The translations under genes were made by a program, and so were the position numbers. Under the pieces are notes generated by a model. It was not told the origin of the DNA. It did no database searches and saw nothing but the letters and a program-made list of their open reading frames with translations. A stretch of DNA of 64,000 bases from an uncultured Rhodopila sp. (GTDB taxonomy: Bacteria > Pseudomonadota > Alphaproteobacteria > Acetobacterales > Acetobacteraceae). Position 1 is the first letter of the stretch. Every line of letters begins with the position of its first letter. Location: assembly GCF_903915725.1 (NCBI RefSeq), contig NZ_CAIWTY010000064.1:1-64000 (forward strand). The letters are read 5' to 3'. Of this stretch, positions 18,266 to 27,018 are shown piece by piece.

Positions 18266-19632
18266 ACGTGACCCTCAAGCCTGCCGCTTTGAGCCGGATC
18301 ATCGCCGACTACGCCGTCGACACCCGCGCCGCGGATATTCCGGCCAGATCCCTGGCCGCCGCCGCCGCCATATTCGCCGATACGCTCGGCGTTGCCTGGG
18401 GCGGGACGGATGCGCCCGGCGTCGGGCCGCTGCGGGGCCGGGCGCTTGCCACCGGCGGGCGCGGCGAGGCGCAGCTTTGGGGCGGGCCAGTGTTCGTGCC
18501 AGCGCAAACCGCCGCCCTTGTCAACGGGGTTGCGGCGGCGGCGCTGGACTACGACACGGTGCACGAGGCCGCGGGCGTGCACGCCGATGCGGTCGTCTCG
18601 CCGGCGGTCTTCGCCGTGGCGCAGCAGCAACATGCGAGCGGGCGGGACTTTCTCGCTGCCCTGACATTGGGCAACGACATCACCTGCCGCCTGGCGCTCG
18701 CGACGACGGCGCATTCCGGCTGGTTCTACAGCTCCATCCATGGCGTCTTCGGCACGGCGGCGGCCTGCGCCCGGCTGCTTGGACTCGACGCGGGCCAGAC
18801 GGCGCATGCGCTGGGCATCGCGCTCAGCCTCGTCGGCGGCACGCAGCAGCCGATGGTGGAACGCAGCCTGACCAAGCGCCTGCAATCGGCGTTTGCAGCC
18901 CAGGCCGGGGTGCAGGCCGCGCAGTTGGCCGCTGACGGCATCACCGGGCCGGAAGCCGCTTTCGAGGGCCGTTACGGATTTTATGCGATGTATGAGGACG
19001 GCGACCCGGCGATCGCCCTGCAAGGCCTCGGGCAGCGGTTCGAACATGGCGAGGTGATCTTCAAGAAATTCCCGACCTGCGCCTGCGGCCACGCCGCGAG
19101 CCAGGCGGCGCTGGAGCTGATTGCGCGCACGCCCGTGCGACCGGAGCAGATCGCCGGGATTGTCATCACCATCACGCCCTACATGAACCGCCTTGTCGGC
19201 TCGCCGTTTTCACCGGATCCCAACCCTCAGGTCGCGGCGCAGTTCAGCGTGCAATACCATGTTGCCTCCATCCTGCTGCGCGGGCGGCTTGGGCTGGCGG
19301 AACTGGACGCAGCCTCGGTGCGCGATCCGGCGATTGCGGCGCTGGTCGCGCGCAGCCGGGTGGAACTGTCCGGCGGGCCGGATGACCGGCTGAGTCCGGC
19401 CGCCGTGGCGCTGCACCTGACCGACGGCAGCATATTGCGCCAGGCCTGCCGGCGCCTGCCCGGCACGCGGGAAACCCCGCTGTCGGCGGATGAAAACGCT
19501 GCCAAATTCGCCGATGTCACCTCCCGCGGGGTCTTCCCGCTGTCCGGCGAGCAGGGCCGCCTGTTGCGGGCGCGGGTCGATGGCGTGGCCGCGCTGGCCG
19601 ATATGGCGGCGTTCTTCGACGGGATCGTGTAG
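18262..19632 (+). CDS. MmgE/PrpD family protein
   Basis: A 456-aa protein of the 2-methylcitrate dehydratase/cis-aconitate decarboxylase fold. The start is ATG 18262 in an ATGA overlap. Recognisable segments: FADTLGVAWGG near residue 35, LVNGVAAAALDYDTVHEAAGVHADAVVSPAVFA (the conserved H-rich region near 85-120), SSIHGVFGTAAACARLLGLD and FKKFPTCACGH near 270. Family members dehydrate or isomerise tricarboxylic or related acids, but many have unknown substrates. As last gene of the nine-gene operon it may process the carbon skeleton left after oxygenation. Function beyond family is not certain. Confidence 0.88.
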   Translation: MNVTLKPAALSRIIADYAVDTRAADIPARSLAAAAAIFADTLGVAWGGTDAPGVGPLRGRALATGGRGEAQLWGGPVFVPAQTAALVNGVAAAALDYDTVHEAAGVHADAVVSPAVFAVAQQQHASGRDFLAALTLGNDITCRLALATTAHSGWFYSSIHGVFGTAAACARLLGLDAGQTAHALGIALSLVGGTQQPMVERSLTKRLQSAFAAQAGVQAAQLAADGITGPEAAFEGRYGFYAMYEDGDPAIALQGLGQRFEHGEVIFKKFPTCACGHAASQAALELIARTPVRPEQIAGIVITITPYMNRLVGSPFSPDPNPQVAAQFSVQYHVASILLRGRLGLAELDAASVRDPAIAALVARSRVELSGGPDDRLSPAAVALHLTDGSILRQACRRLPGTRETPLSADENAAKFADVTSRGVFPLSGEQGRLLRARVDGVAALADMAAFFDGIV

Positions 19633-19643
19633 GCCGCCACGCG

Positions 19644-20816
19644 CTATAGCCGCGCCGTGGTGTCGTAGCTCTGGCCGAGATGGGCGCGGCCGATAGTGGC
19701 GGCGGTCTTGTCGAGGTTCTCGTGCAGGGTCTGCACCCGCAGGTCCCGCACCAGCCGCGACAGCACGGAGTCCGCGTGCAGCGCGCTCGAACCGGCGATT
19801 TGGACCGCTTTGTCCATCACCTCTACCGCGGCGTCGATGGCGCGATACTTGGCGAGCATCGAGTTGAGTTCCGCCTCTGTCTCCTGCTTCTGTTGCCATA
19901 GCCACGCGGCGCGGTAGACCAGCCAACGCGCGGAATCGATCGCCACGCGTATTTCTCCCAGCCGCAACTGGGTGAAGGCGTCGCCGGCGGTGCCGCGCCG
20001 GGGCAGGTAGTCCGTCAGGAAGTCGAAAATCCCCTCGCTCGCGCCGACGTACTGTGCAGCGAAGCTGAGATGGAAGCGGGACTGCCAGCGCTGGCGCGGC
20101 ATGATGCCGGGCTCGCCGAGCAGGTTCTCGTCCGGCACGAAAACGTCCTTCAGCAGGATGTTCGGGCTGTAGGCGGCCCGCATGCCGAGCGGGTTCCATG
20201 ATCCCTCGACGATGCTCAGCCCCGGCGAGTCCTGCGGGATGATCAGCGCCAAATGACCCTCCGGCGCGGGCGTGCCTTCCAGCGCGGCGTTGACGATGTG
20301 GAAAGAGACGACATCGGCCAGGGTGGCATAGTTCTTTTCGCCGTTGACGATGTAGCCGCCATTGACCTTGCGCGCCGTGGTGAGCAGGCCGTAAAGCCCG
20401 CGCGCCGTCCGCCCCGGCTCGCTGCCGGTGGCGTTGAGCAGAGCGCCGCGCTCCACCGCCGGGCGGAGGAATTTCTCGCGTTGCGCCTCCGTGGCCAGGC
20501 GGTCGAGCAAATGCGTGGCGTGGTAGTGGATATGCACACTCTGCGCGGTACCCGGGCAATGCCGCGCCGTCTCCTCCACGGCCAGCAGATACAGCAGCGG
20601 ATCGGAGCCGAGGGCCCCGCTGTCCTGGCCGCCATGTTCGACGCGGATCGTCAGGTTGAGCAGCCCGGCACGCTGGAAATCGAGGATGTTCTCGATCGGG
20701 CTCTGCGTGCCGGCATCGTATTGCGCCGCACGGTGGCGGAAATTCTCTCGGCCAAGTCGCCCGACCACCGCGAGAATCTCCTGGTGTCTATCTGTGAAAC
20801 CGAAATCCACAACCAT
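19644..20816 (-). CDS. Acyl-CoA dehydrogenase family flavoprotein
   Basis: About 390 aa with the N-terminal helical, middle beta and C-terminal helical domains of the superfamily. Visible motifs are NATGSEPGR, GGYIVNGEKNYATLADVVSFHIV (FAD contact region), and near the C-terminus DKAVQIAGSSALHADSVLSRLVRDLRVQTLHENLDK. ATG 20816 lies only 1 nt after AAGGAGG, whereas GTG 20810 has 7 nt spacing, so translation probably starts at the GTG (388 aa). It converges with the MmgE/PrpD gene 11 nt away. It could be a true dehydrogenase or a DszC/SfnB-like oxygenase; the C-terminus lacks the HWRN motif of the protein at 28613. Confidence 0.88.
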   Translation of the reverse strand: MVVDFGFTDRHQEILAVVGRLGRENFRHRAAQYDAGTQSPIENILDFQRAGLLNLTIRVEHGGQDSGALGSDPLLYLLAVEETARHCPGTAQSVHIHYHATHLLDRLATEAQREKFLRPAVERGALLNATGSEPGRTARGLYGLLTTARKVNGGYIVNGEKNYATLADVVSFHIVNAALEGTPAPEGHLALIIPQDSPGLSIVEGSWNPLGMRAAYSPNILLKDVFVPDENLLGEPGIMPRQRWQSRFHLSFAAQYVGASEGIFDFLTDYLPRRGTAGDAFTQLRLGEIRVAIDSARWLVYRAAWLWQQKQETEAELNSMLAKYRAIDAAVEVMDKAVQIAGSSALHADSVLSRLVRDLRVQTLHENLDKTAATIGRAHLGQSYDTTARL

Positions 20817-20949
20817 GCCTCCTTGTCAAACACTGCAAATGTTCCTGGTCTGATCGATGAACCGAGGCGCCGTTTCCTTCGCGGGTGCAAATGCACCTGA
20901 TTGTTGCCAGCGAGTCCCAATAGGGCATGCACGCCGTCTGTCGGATCGT

Positions 20950-20988
20950 TCAGGCGACCCCGGCCAGCAACAGATCTCGACGGTTCAT
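20950..20988 (-). pseudogene. Orphan Tat signal-peptide stub (12 codons)
   Basis: The minus strand encodes MNRRDLLLAGVA followed by TGA. RRDLLLAG is a textbook twin-arginine core and closely matches the start of the binding protein at 7502 (RRDLNRLLLAG). A GAGAG ribosome-binding-like sequence lies about 8-10 nt upstream. No binding-protein sequence follows in any frame. It is either the remnant of a lost SBP gene or, less likely, a leader peptide for the dehydrogenase gene. Confidence 0.45.
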
Positions 20989-21062
20989 GCTGCGGCTCTC
21001 TCGCTCCGGAACAGGACGGCCCGGCCCGCAACCGCACAGCGCGGTTGCATCATTATATATAC

Positions 21063-21092
21063 GCGATAGGTTAGTATAACTTCCGTTGTCAA
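21063..21092 (-). promoter_or_regulatory. Candidate promoter upstream of the acyl-CoA dehydrogenase gene
   Basis: Minus-strand TTGACA (21092-21087) with TATCGC 18 nt further on, the same two hexamers seen before the MtaA-like gene. TATACT also lies inside the spacer. Transcription would pass through the Tat stub into the gene at 20816. Confidence 0.35.
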
Positions 21093-21150
21093 TCGGGTCG
21101 CATCCGCCTGCCGCGCGACAGGGCCGGACATTGCCCGCCACGGGTGCTGG

Positions 21151-21678
21151 TCACCTTTGGCGGCGGCGCAGCGGGTGCATCCGGTAGAGCAAACCGTCGC
21201 GCCAAAGGCAGTGATGCGCCAGCGCCGCGACGAGATGAACGGCCGCCAGGATCAGGACCAGGTTCGCGCCAAGCCCGTGCAGGCCGATCAGCGCTCGCGA
21301 CAGGGCCGGATTGGCCGGGGTGGCCGGCACGTGCGAGAGAGTGACCCCCTGCGCCCACAGGCTGACGAGGCCGAGGGCGATGGTGGCCGCCAGCACCAGA
21401 TAGAGTGCCGCATGCATGGCCTCCGCCGGCAGGTCCGAGCGCCGGCCGCGCCGCCCGATCAGGTCGCGGCCCCGCACCGCCACGCGGACTATCAGCACGC
21501 AACCGAGCAGACCGCCCAGCAGGATATGCAGCGCGTGCAGCTCGCCTCGAAGCCATGGCGGGGCCAAGCCGGCACCGGCTTCCGGACCGAGCCACAGTGC
21601 TGCGACCAGCACGACGCTGATCCAATGAAGCGCAATCGTCGGGCGCCCGTAATGGGGGGCATCCGAAGCGGTATTCAT
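21151..21678 (-). CDS. Cytochrome b561 family protein
   Basis: A 175-aa, four-span membrane cytochrome. The start at 21678 (MNTASDAPHYGRP) has GGAAGGG just upstream; a longer start at 21741 is possible. The N-terminal YGRPTIALHWISVVLVAALW contains the first haem-ligand histidine; ELHALHILLGG, EAMHAALYLVLAA and IGLHGLGANLVLILAAVHLVAALAHH supply further histidines. Such proteins pass electrons between quinol and periplasmic carriers. It is divergent from torC/torA and may deliver quinol electrons to the multihaem cytochrome. Confidence 0.88.
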   Translation of the reverse strand: MNTASDAPHYGRPTIALHWISVVLVAALWLGPEAGAGLAPPWLRGELHALHILLGGLLGCVLIVRVAVRGRDLIGRRGRRSDLPAEAMHAALYLVLAATIALGLVSLWAQGVTLSHVPATPANPALSRALIGLHGLGANLVLILAAVHLVAALAHHCLWRDGLLYRMHPLRRRQR

Positions 21679-21743
21679 CGCCCTTCCGTCGCGCACCGGC
21701 GGCGAAAGCGCGCCACTCGGGGTTTCCTGCCATGGCGGCATGC

Positions 21744-21788
21744 ACGTATATCCTCAAATCCGGAGGGCCATCCTAATTTATACGTATA
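21744..21788. promoter_or_regulatory. Repeated ACGTATA sites in the b561/torC divergent promoter
   Basis: ACGTATA occurs at 21744-21750 and again at 21782-21788, the second inside a perfect palindrome TATACGTATA (21779-21788). The copies are 38 bp apart and lie in the only AT-rich patch between the divergent genes. Binding-site function is inferred from position. Confidence 0.4.
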
Positions 21789-21839
21789 CATCGCGTTGAT
21801 AATTGACTCCATCTGTTTTCTTGCGTAGTTGGGCAACCG

Positions 21840-23000
21840 ATGCAGGACCGCACGCAACCGCCGCTTCAGCCGGCAAAGGCGCCAACGGCAGCGGCGGCCG
21901 TGCTGTTCGGGCTGTGCCTCGGGCTTGCCGCCTGGGGCGGCTGGACCGCGCTGGGCGCGCGCATCGATCGCGACACCGCCTGCCTGTCCTGCCACATCGA
22001 CAACGTCGCCACCGGCGAGCCGGCGCACATCGCGCATCTCAGCAACAAAATCGGCCTGCGCGCCCGCTGCGCGGACTGCCACGCGGGCGAGTCCTGGCCG
22101 GCCCGGCTGCAGTTCCTGACCCGACATGCTGCGGACGTCGCCGGCTTCCTCGGCCACATCACCGACACGCCCGAGCAGCAGGACGCCCACCAACTGGCGC
22201 TCGCCAGCCGGGTCTGGGCCAACATGGAGGCCGATTCGTCCGCGGCCTGCCGTAGCTGCCATGCCGTGGCGATGATGGACCTGGCGAAGCTCAGCACCGA
22301 TGCCGCCAACGGGATGCGGGCCTCGATGAAGCCCGGCGCGTCCTGCGTCAGTTGCCACAAGGGCGTTATGCACAAGCTGCCCACGGTGACGACGGCGTGG
22401 CTCACCCGGTCGCTCGCGGACCTGGCGGCCGCCAGCCGCCCGGCCGCCGGCGCCCGCGGCATGACCGTGGGGACCCGCAAGCTGTTCCTGCAACCCGACG
22501 GCATCGCAAGCGGCCAGGGAGAGGCGACCGTGCTGCCGGGCGTCGATATGGAGGTGCTGGAGGCCGCCGGCGGGAACCTTCAGGTCCGCCTGTCGGGCTG
22601 GCAGACGGACAACGCGCCCCGCGCGGTCTACGCGGCAAAGGGGCAGCACATCCTGACCGCCTCGCTGACGCCGGCGGCGGTCGCGGCGGCGGTGCGGTCC
22701 GAGGACAGCGCAACCGATCCGGACACGCAACTCGTCTGGCGGCGGGTGACGCTGACCGGCTGGATCGATTCCGGCGGCCTCGCCACCGCGCCGGATGCGG
22801 TGTGGTCGGTCGTGCAGACCGTTTACGGGGCGTTGTGTGCGTCCTGCCATGCCGCCCCATCGCCATCAGTGCACAACCCGAACCAATGGATCGGCGTGAT
22901 GAGCGCCAAGCGCAAGCTGCTGCCGCTCGATGACGACGGCAACCGGCTGCTGCTGCGCTTCCTGCAGTTGCGCGCGCAGGAGTCCGCACATGCCGGCTAA
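21840..23000 (+). CDS. torC: Pentahaem c-type cytochrome, TorC-like (NapC/NirT family plus C-terminal haem)
   Basis: A 386-aa membrane-anchored cytochrome. After an N-terminal anchor helix (about residues 18-37) it has four haem motifs, CLSCH (48-52), CADCH (77-81), CRSCH (137-141) and CVSCH (169-173), forming the NirT-type tetrahaem domain. A fifth, CASCH (333-337), lies in a C-terminal domain. This 4+1 arrangement is that of TorC, the quinol oxidase partner of TMAO reductase. The molybdoenzyme gene follows 28 nt downstream. No torD chaperone or torSTR regulators are visible. Confidence 0.9.
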   Translation: MQDRTQPPLQPAKAPTAAAAVLFGLCLGLAAWGGWTALGARIDRDTACLSCHIDNVATGEPAHIAHLSNKIGLRARCADCHAGESWPARLQFLTRHAADVAGFLGHITDTPEQQDAHQLALASRVWANMEADSSAACRSCHAVAMMDLAKLSTDAANGMRASMKPGASCVSCHKGVMHKLPTVTTAWLTRSLADLAAASRPAAGARGMTVGTRKLFLQPDGIASGQGEATVLPGVDMEVLEAAGGNLQVRLSGWQTDNAPRAVYAAKGQHILTASLTPAAVAAAVRSEDSATDPDTQLVWRRVTLTGWIDSGGLATAPDAVWSVVQTVYGALCASCHAAPSPSVHNPNQWIGVMSAKRKLLPLDDDGNRLLLRFLQLRAQESAHAG

Positions 23001-23028
23001 GCCAGCTCGATACAGGAGAGCATTGACC

Positions 23029-25467
23029 ATGAATGATCCGGATCCGGCCGGCCTGACGCGGCGGCACGTGTTGGCTGCGACGGCGGCGTTTGAGACGATG
23101 GCGTGGCTCGGCGTCCCGGCGCAGGCGGCGGTGCCGGATGGCGAAGTCTTCACCGGTTCCCACTGGGGCGCCTATTACGGCAAAGTAGCGAACGGCCGTT
23201 TCGCCGGGGTGCGCCCGTGGGAGAAGGATCCGGCGCCGACGCGCATGCTCGCCGGGGTGCAGGACGTGGTCTACTCGCCGAGCCGCATCCGCTATCCCAT
23301 GGTCCGCCGTGCCTATCTCGAGAAGGGCCCCGGCACCGCTCCCGAAACCCGCGGCCAGGGCGACTTCGTCCGCGTAAGCTGGGACCGGGCCCTGGATCTG
23401 GCGGCCAACGAGATCAAGCGCGTGCAGACCGAGTATGGCCCCTGGGCTGTCTATGGCGGCACCTATGGCTGGAAAAGCAGCGGCCGCATGCATGACTGCG
23501 TGGCTTGGCTGCAACGCCTGCTGAACCTCACCGGCGGTTTCGTCGGCCGTTCCGGATCATATTCGACCGGCGCGCTGACGGTGATCATGCCGCATGTCGT
23601 CGGCTCGCAGGAGTATACCGAGCCGCAGACGCCGTATCCGGTCGTCCAGGAGCACACCGATCTGCTGGTGTTCTGGGGCGCCGATCCGCTGAATAACGAC
23701 CAGATTGGCGGCGGCGTCGCGGGCCATTCGACTGCGCCGTTCATCGCCGGCTTGAAGCAGTCCGGCAAGCCGGTGATCTTCATCGATCCGGTTCGCAACG
23801 AAACCGCCCGCGTGCTGGGCGGCGAGTGGATCCCGATACGGCCGCAAACCGACGTCGCGCTGATCCTGGGCCTGGCCCACACGCTTTATTCCGAGAATCT
23901 CTACGACAAAGCCTTCCTCGGCGACTACACCGTCGGCTTTGACAAATTCATGCCCTACCTGACCGGGCAGTCCGACGGCGTGCCCAAGACCGCGGCGTGG
24001 GCGGCCGGAATCACCGGCGTGCCGGAGGCGACGATCAAGGACCTGGCGCGGCGTTTCGCCCGGCAGCGGACCTTCCTGGTCGCCGGTTGGGCGGTGCAGC
24101 GCCAGCATCATGGCGAGCAGCCGCTTTGGGCGCTGATTGTCCTGGCCGCCATGCTGGGACAGATCGGACTGCCCGGCGGCGGCTTCAGCCTGGGGTATCA
24201 TCTCGGCGGCGGCGGCGCGCCGATACCGAAGAGTGTGACCCTGAGCGGAATCCCCATCGGCACAAGGCCGGCCGACGGCAAGCCGTGGCCAGCCTCCCGC
24301 GGGGTGACCACCATCCCGTGCGCGCGAATCGTGGACATGTTGCTGCACCCGAACGAGCCGTTCGAGTTCAACGGCAAGAAGGTGATCTATCCCGATGTCC
24401 GGCTCGCCTGGTGGGCCGGCGGCAATCCGTTCGGCCATCATCAGGACCGCAACCGGCAGGTGCGGGCGTGGCGCAAGCTCGACACCTTCATCGTGCAGGA
24501 CTTCCAGTGGACTGCCAGCGCCCGGATGGCGGACATCGTGTTGCCGGCGACGACGACGGCGGAGCGCAACGATATCGAGGCCATCGGCGGCAGCCCCGCC
24601 AGCGCGATCATCGCGCAAAAGCAGCTCATTGAACCGCTGTATGAATCGCGCAGCGATTTCGACATCCTGCGCGGCGTGGCGGCCCGGCTTGGCCTGGAGG
24701 CGGCGTTCACCGACGGCAAGGGCGAAACCGAATGGATACGTTCCATTTACGGCACGGCGCAGACCCGCGGCCAGGCCATCGGCGTCAGGCTGCCTGACTT
24801 CGAGACCTTCTGGCGCAATGGCCTGGTCGAGTTCGAGGTGCCGGAAGCGTCGAAGCAGTTCGTGCGCTATGCGGATTTCCGTGCCGATCCGGTGCTGAAC
24901 CCGCTGGGCACGCCATCGGGGCTGATCGAGATCACCTCGGAAACGATCGCCCGGATGCAGTACGACGATTGCCCGCCGCATCCGGCCTGGTTGGAGCCGT
25001 TTGAGCGCGCCGGGGCAGCCGGGACGAAATACCCTTTGCACGTCAACACCAAGCATTCGCCGTTTCGCCTGCACTCGCAGTTGAACGGCACCGTGGTGCG
25101 CGACCTCTATGCCGTGAAGGGACGCGAGCCGATGCTGATCAACCCGAGGGACGCTCTGGCGCGCGGGATCGCGGACGGCGATGTCGTGCGGGTCTTCAAT
25201 GACAGGGGGCAGATCCTCGCCGGTGCGAGGGTGACGCCGGATGTGGCGCCGGGCTCGGTGGTGGTGGCCGAAGGCGGCTGGTACGATCCGCTGACCCCCG
25301 GGGAGGCGGGCACGCTGTGCCGTTATGGGGATGTCAATGTGCTGACCGCCGATATCGGCACGTCCCGTCTGGCGCAGGCGACCTCCGGTCACAGCATCGT
25401 TGCGGAAGTGGAGAAATTCAGAGGGCGGATTCCGGAGGTGACCGTGTTCACCGCGCCGGTGGCATAG
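23029..25467 (+). CDS. torA: Molybdopterin-dependent N-/S-oxide reductase, TorA/DorA/BisC-like
   Basis: An 812-aa periplasmic molybdoenzyme. The start at 23029 follows ACAGGAGAG. The signal LTRRHVLAATAAF is a Tat signal, needed for folded cofactor-loaded export. The mature start GSHWGAYY matches TorA/DMSO reductases, and GSYSTGALTV places the molybdenum-ligand serine at residue 179. There is no N-terminal FeS cysteine cluster, as expected for this subgroup. The C-terminal dinucleotide-binding domain has VNTKHSPFRLHSQLNGT. Substrate could be TMAO, DMSO or another sulfoxide. Electrons should come from the TorC-like protein. Confidence 0.92.
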   Translation: MNDPDPAGLTRRHVLAATAAFETMAWLGVPAQAAVPDGEVFTGSHWGAYYGKVANGRFAGVRPWEKDPAPTRMLAGVQDVVYSPSRIRYPMVRRAYLEKGPGTAPETRGQGDFVRVSWDRALDLAANEIKRVQTEYGPWAVYGGTYGWKSSGRMHDCVAWLQRLLNLTGGFVGRSGSYSTGALTVIMPHVVGSQEYTEPQTPYPVVQEHTDLLVFWGADPLNNDQIGGGVAGHSTAPFIAGLKQSGKPVIFIDPVRNETARVLGGEWIPIRPQTDVALILGLAHTLYSENLYDKAFLGDYTVGFDKFMPYLTGQSDGVPKTAAWAAGITGVPEATIKDLARRFARQRTFLVAGWAVQRQHHGEQPLWALIVLAAMLGQIGLPGGGFSLGYHLGGGGAPIPKSVTLSGIPIGTRPADGKPWPASRGVTTIPCARIVDMLLHPNEPFEFNGKKVIYPDVRLAWWAGGNPFGHHQDRNRQVRAWRKLDTFIVQDFQWTASARMADIVLPATTTAERNDIEAIGGSPASAIIAQKQLIEPLYESRSDFDILRGVAARLGLEAAFTDGKGETEWIRSIYGTAQTRGQAIGVRLPDFETFWRNGLVEFEVPEASKQFVRYADFRADPVLNPLGTPSGLIEITSETIARMQYDDCPPHPAWLEPFERAGAAGTKYPLHVNTKHSPFRLHSQLNGTVVRDLYAVKGREPMLINPRDALARGIADGDVVRVFNDRGQILAGARVTPDVAPGSVVVAEGGWYDPLTPGEAGTLCRYGDVNVLTADIGTSRLAQATSGHSIVAEVEKFRGRIPEVTVFTAPVA

Positions 25468-25501
25468 ATCGAATTTGGTTCAGCCGCCCGTGCGGCGCCG
25501 G

Positions 25502-25523
25502 CGCGCACCGCGGGAGGACGGTG
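25502..25523. terminator. GC hairpin between convergent torA and LLM genes
   Basis: CGCACCG (25502-25508) pairs perfectly with CGGTGCG (25517-25523) across an 8-nt loop. It lies in the 75-bp gap between two convergent stops, so it could end transcription in both directions. There is no U-tract, so efficiency is uncertain. Confidence 0.4.
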
Positions 25524-25542
25524 CGGCGGGGCAGGATGATCT

Positions 25543-26850
25543 TCATTCCGGATACGGCAGACGGTAGCGGTCGCGCACCGTCCCGGATTCGTATTCTCGG
25601 CGGAACACGCCGCGGTCCTGCAGGACCGGGATAACCCTGTCGACGAATTCGATGATGTCATCAGGCGCGCGCGGCGGCTGGATGGTGTAGCCGTCGACTG
25701 CCCCGTCGGCCCAGAACTCGATCAGCGCGTCGGCGATATCCTCCGGCGTGCCGACGACCAGGCGGTGATGCCCCTCCGTCCGGCGGACGACCTGACGCGC
25801 GGTCAGCTTTTCGTGCCGCAGCAGATCGACCAGGCCGAGCGTCATGCCGAGCGCGAGCAGCCGGTTCGGATCGGGCACGAACTGCTCGGGATCGAGGATC
25901 GCGTCCGGGTCGAAACGGTGCGGGTCAAAACCGTGTTCGGCGATGAAGCGCGCGATCAGCCCGTCCTCGGAGCCGGCGCCGCTGAGCAGTTCGTGCTTGC
26001 GCAGCGCCTCGGCGCGGGTGTCGGCGATGATCGGCACCAAACCCGGAATGATCCGGATGCCGGACGGGTCGCGGCCGATGGCCAGCGCGCGGTCCCGGAC
26101 GCGGCGGCCGAACTCATGCCCGGCTTCGTGCGACAGGATGTTGGCGTAGATGATCTCGCCATGGCGGGCGGCGAGGTCGATGCCCCACTCCGACGCGCCG
26201 GCCTGAGCCAGCACCGGATGGCCCTGCGGCCCGCGCGGCACGTTCAGCGGCCCCTGGACGTCGAAATGCGCGCCGTGGTGGTCGATGCGGCGCGCGCTGG
26301 AGGCGTCCCAGAACCGGTTCGGCGGGATCTCGCGCTCGCGGCGCGGATCCCAGCTTGCCCATAGCTGCTTGGCCACATCGAGGAATTCGGACGCCCTGGC
26401 GTAGCGCTCGGGGCGGGGCGGCAAATGCGCGGCGCCGAAATTGGCCGCGACGGCCTCGGTGAACGAGGCCACCGCGTTGATGATCAGCCGTCCGCCGGAG
26501 ATCAGGTCCACGGTCTGGGCGCGGCGGGCCAGGTCGTAGGGCGAGTTGTAGGTCGTGCTGAAAGTGGCAACGAAGCCGATATCCGGCACCTGCGCGGTGA
26601 TCGCCGCCGCCAGGGTCAGCGGATCGAGGGTGTGGAACGGGCGCCCGTCCGGATCGGTTACCAGCGCCGGGTGATCCGAAAAGAATACGGCGTCGAACCG
26701 GCCGCGATGGGCGATTTCCGCCAGCCCGCGGTAATAGGCGGGATCGGTGATCTCCTGCCGGTTGCCCGTGCGGTACGGCCAGGCCTTGGCGACGTAGCCG
26801 GTGGTGTTGAGGCCGACATTGAGGTTGAGTTGGCGTTGGGACTGGCTCAT
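25543..26850 (-). CDS. LLM-class flavin-dependent monooxygenase (NtaA/SnaA/DszA family)
   Basis: A 435-aa protein starting at ATG 26850 (MSQSQRQLNLNVGLN) with GAGGG about 7 nt upstream; upstream residues in the open frame are not family-like. Conserved blocks: FDAVFFSDHPAL, VDLISGGRLIINAVAS (the usual W-N-x-V-T-S is altered to I-N-A-V-A-S), PVLAQAGASEWG, GTPEDIADALIEFWADGAVDGYTIQPP. It is the most divergent NtaA-type member in the window, which suggests a different substrate. Divergent from the orphan SBP at 27019, which probably belongs to the same pathway. Confidence 0.9.
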   Translation of the reverse strand: MSQSQRQLNLNVGLNTTGYVAKAWPYRTGNRQEITDPAYYRGLAEIAHRGRFDAVFFSDHPALVTDPDGRPFHTLDPLTLAAAITAQVPDIGFVATFSTTYNSPYDLARRAQTVDLISGGRLIINAVASFTEAVAANFGAAHLPPRPERYARASEFLDVAKQLWASWDPRREREIPPNRFWDASSARRIDHHGAHFDVQGPLNVPRGPQGHPVLAQAGASEWGIDLAARHGEIIYANILSHEAGHEFGRRVRDRALAIGRDPSGIRIIPGLVPIIADTRAEALRKHELLSGAGSEDGLIARFIAEHGFDPHRFDPDAILDPEQFVPDPNRLLALGMTLGLVDLLRHEKLTARQVVRRTEGHHRLVVGTPEDIADALIEFWADGAVDGYTIQPPRAPDDIIEFVDRVIPVLQDRGVFRREYESGTVRDRYRLPYPE

Positions 26851-27018
26851 GCGGCCCTCGGGTTGGCTGGGTTGTCGGCCGCGCGATACAACGCGCCGAT
26901 TGCGGCAAAGTTGCCTATTCAACGTGGCTTGTCGATGGGTAAATCCACGTGCCACTAGCGTATGGAACGAAATCCACGCTATAGGCTGTCAGATCGCTTC
27001 GCAACCCGGGAAACAAAG

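Larger units (their letters stand above)
20817..21150. other. Intergenic leader with AT-rich promoter zone and mini-ORF
   Basis: 334 bp between the acyl-CoA dehydrogenase gene and the cytochrome b561 gene, both on the minus strand. It holds the promoter candidate at 21063-21092, a 12-codon Tat-like mini-ORF at 20950-20988 and no other recognisable gene. Confidence 0.5.

Noticed and set aside
23557-25392. 611-aa open frame on the minus strand
   Set aside because: Antisense to torA; no domain, Arg/His-rich shadow.
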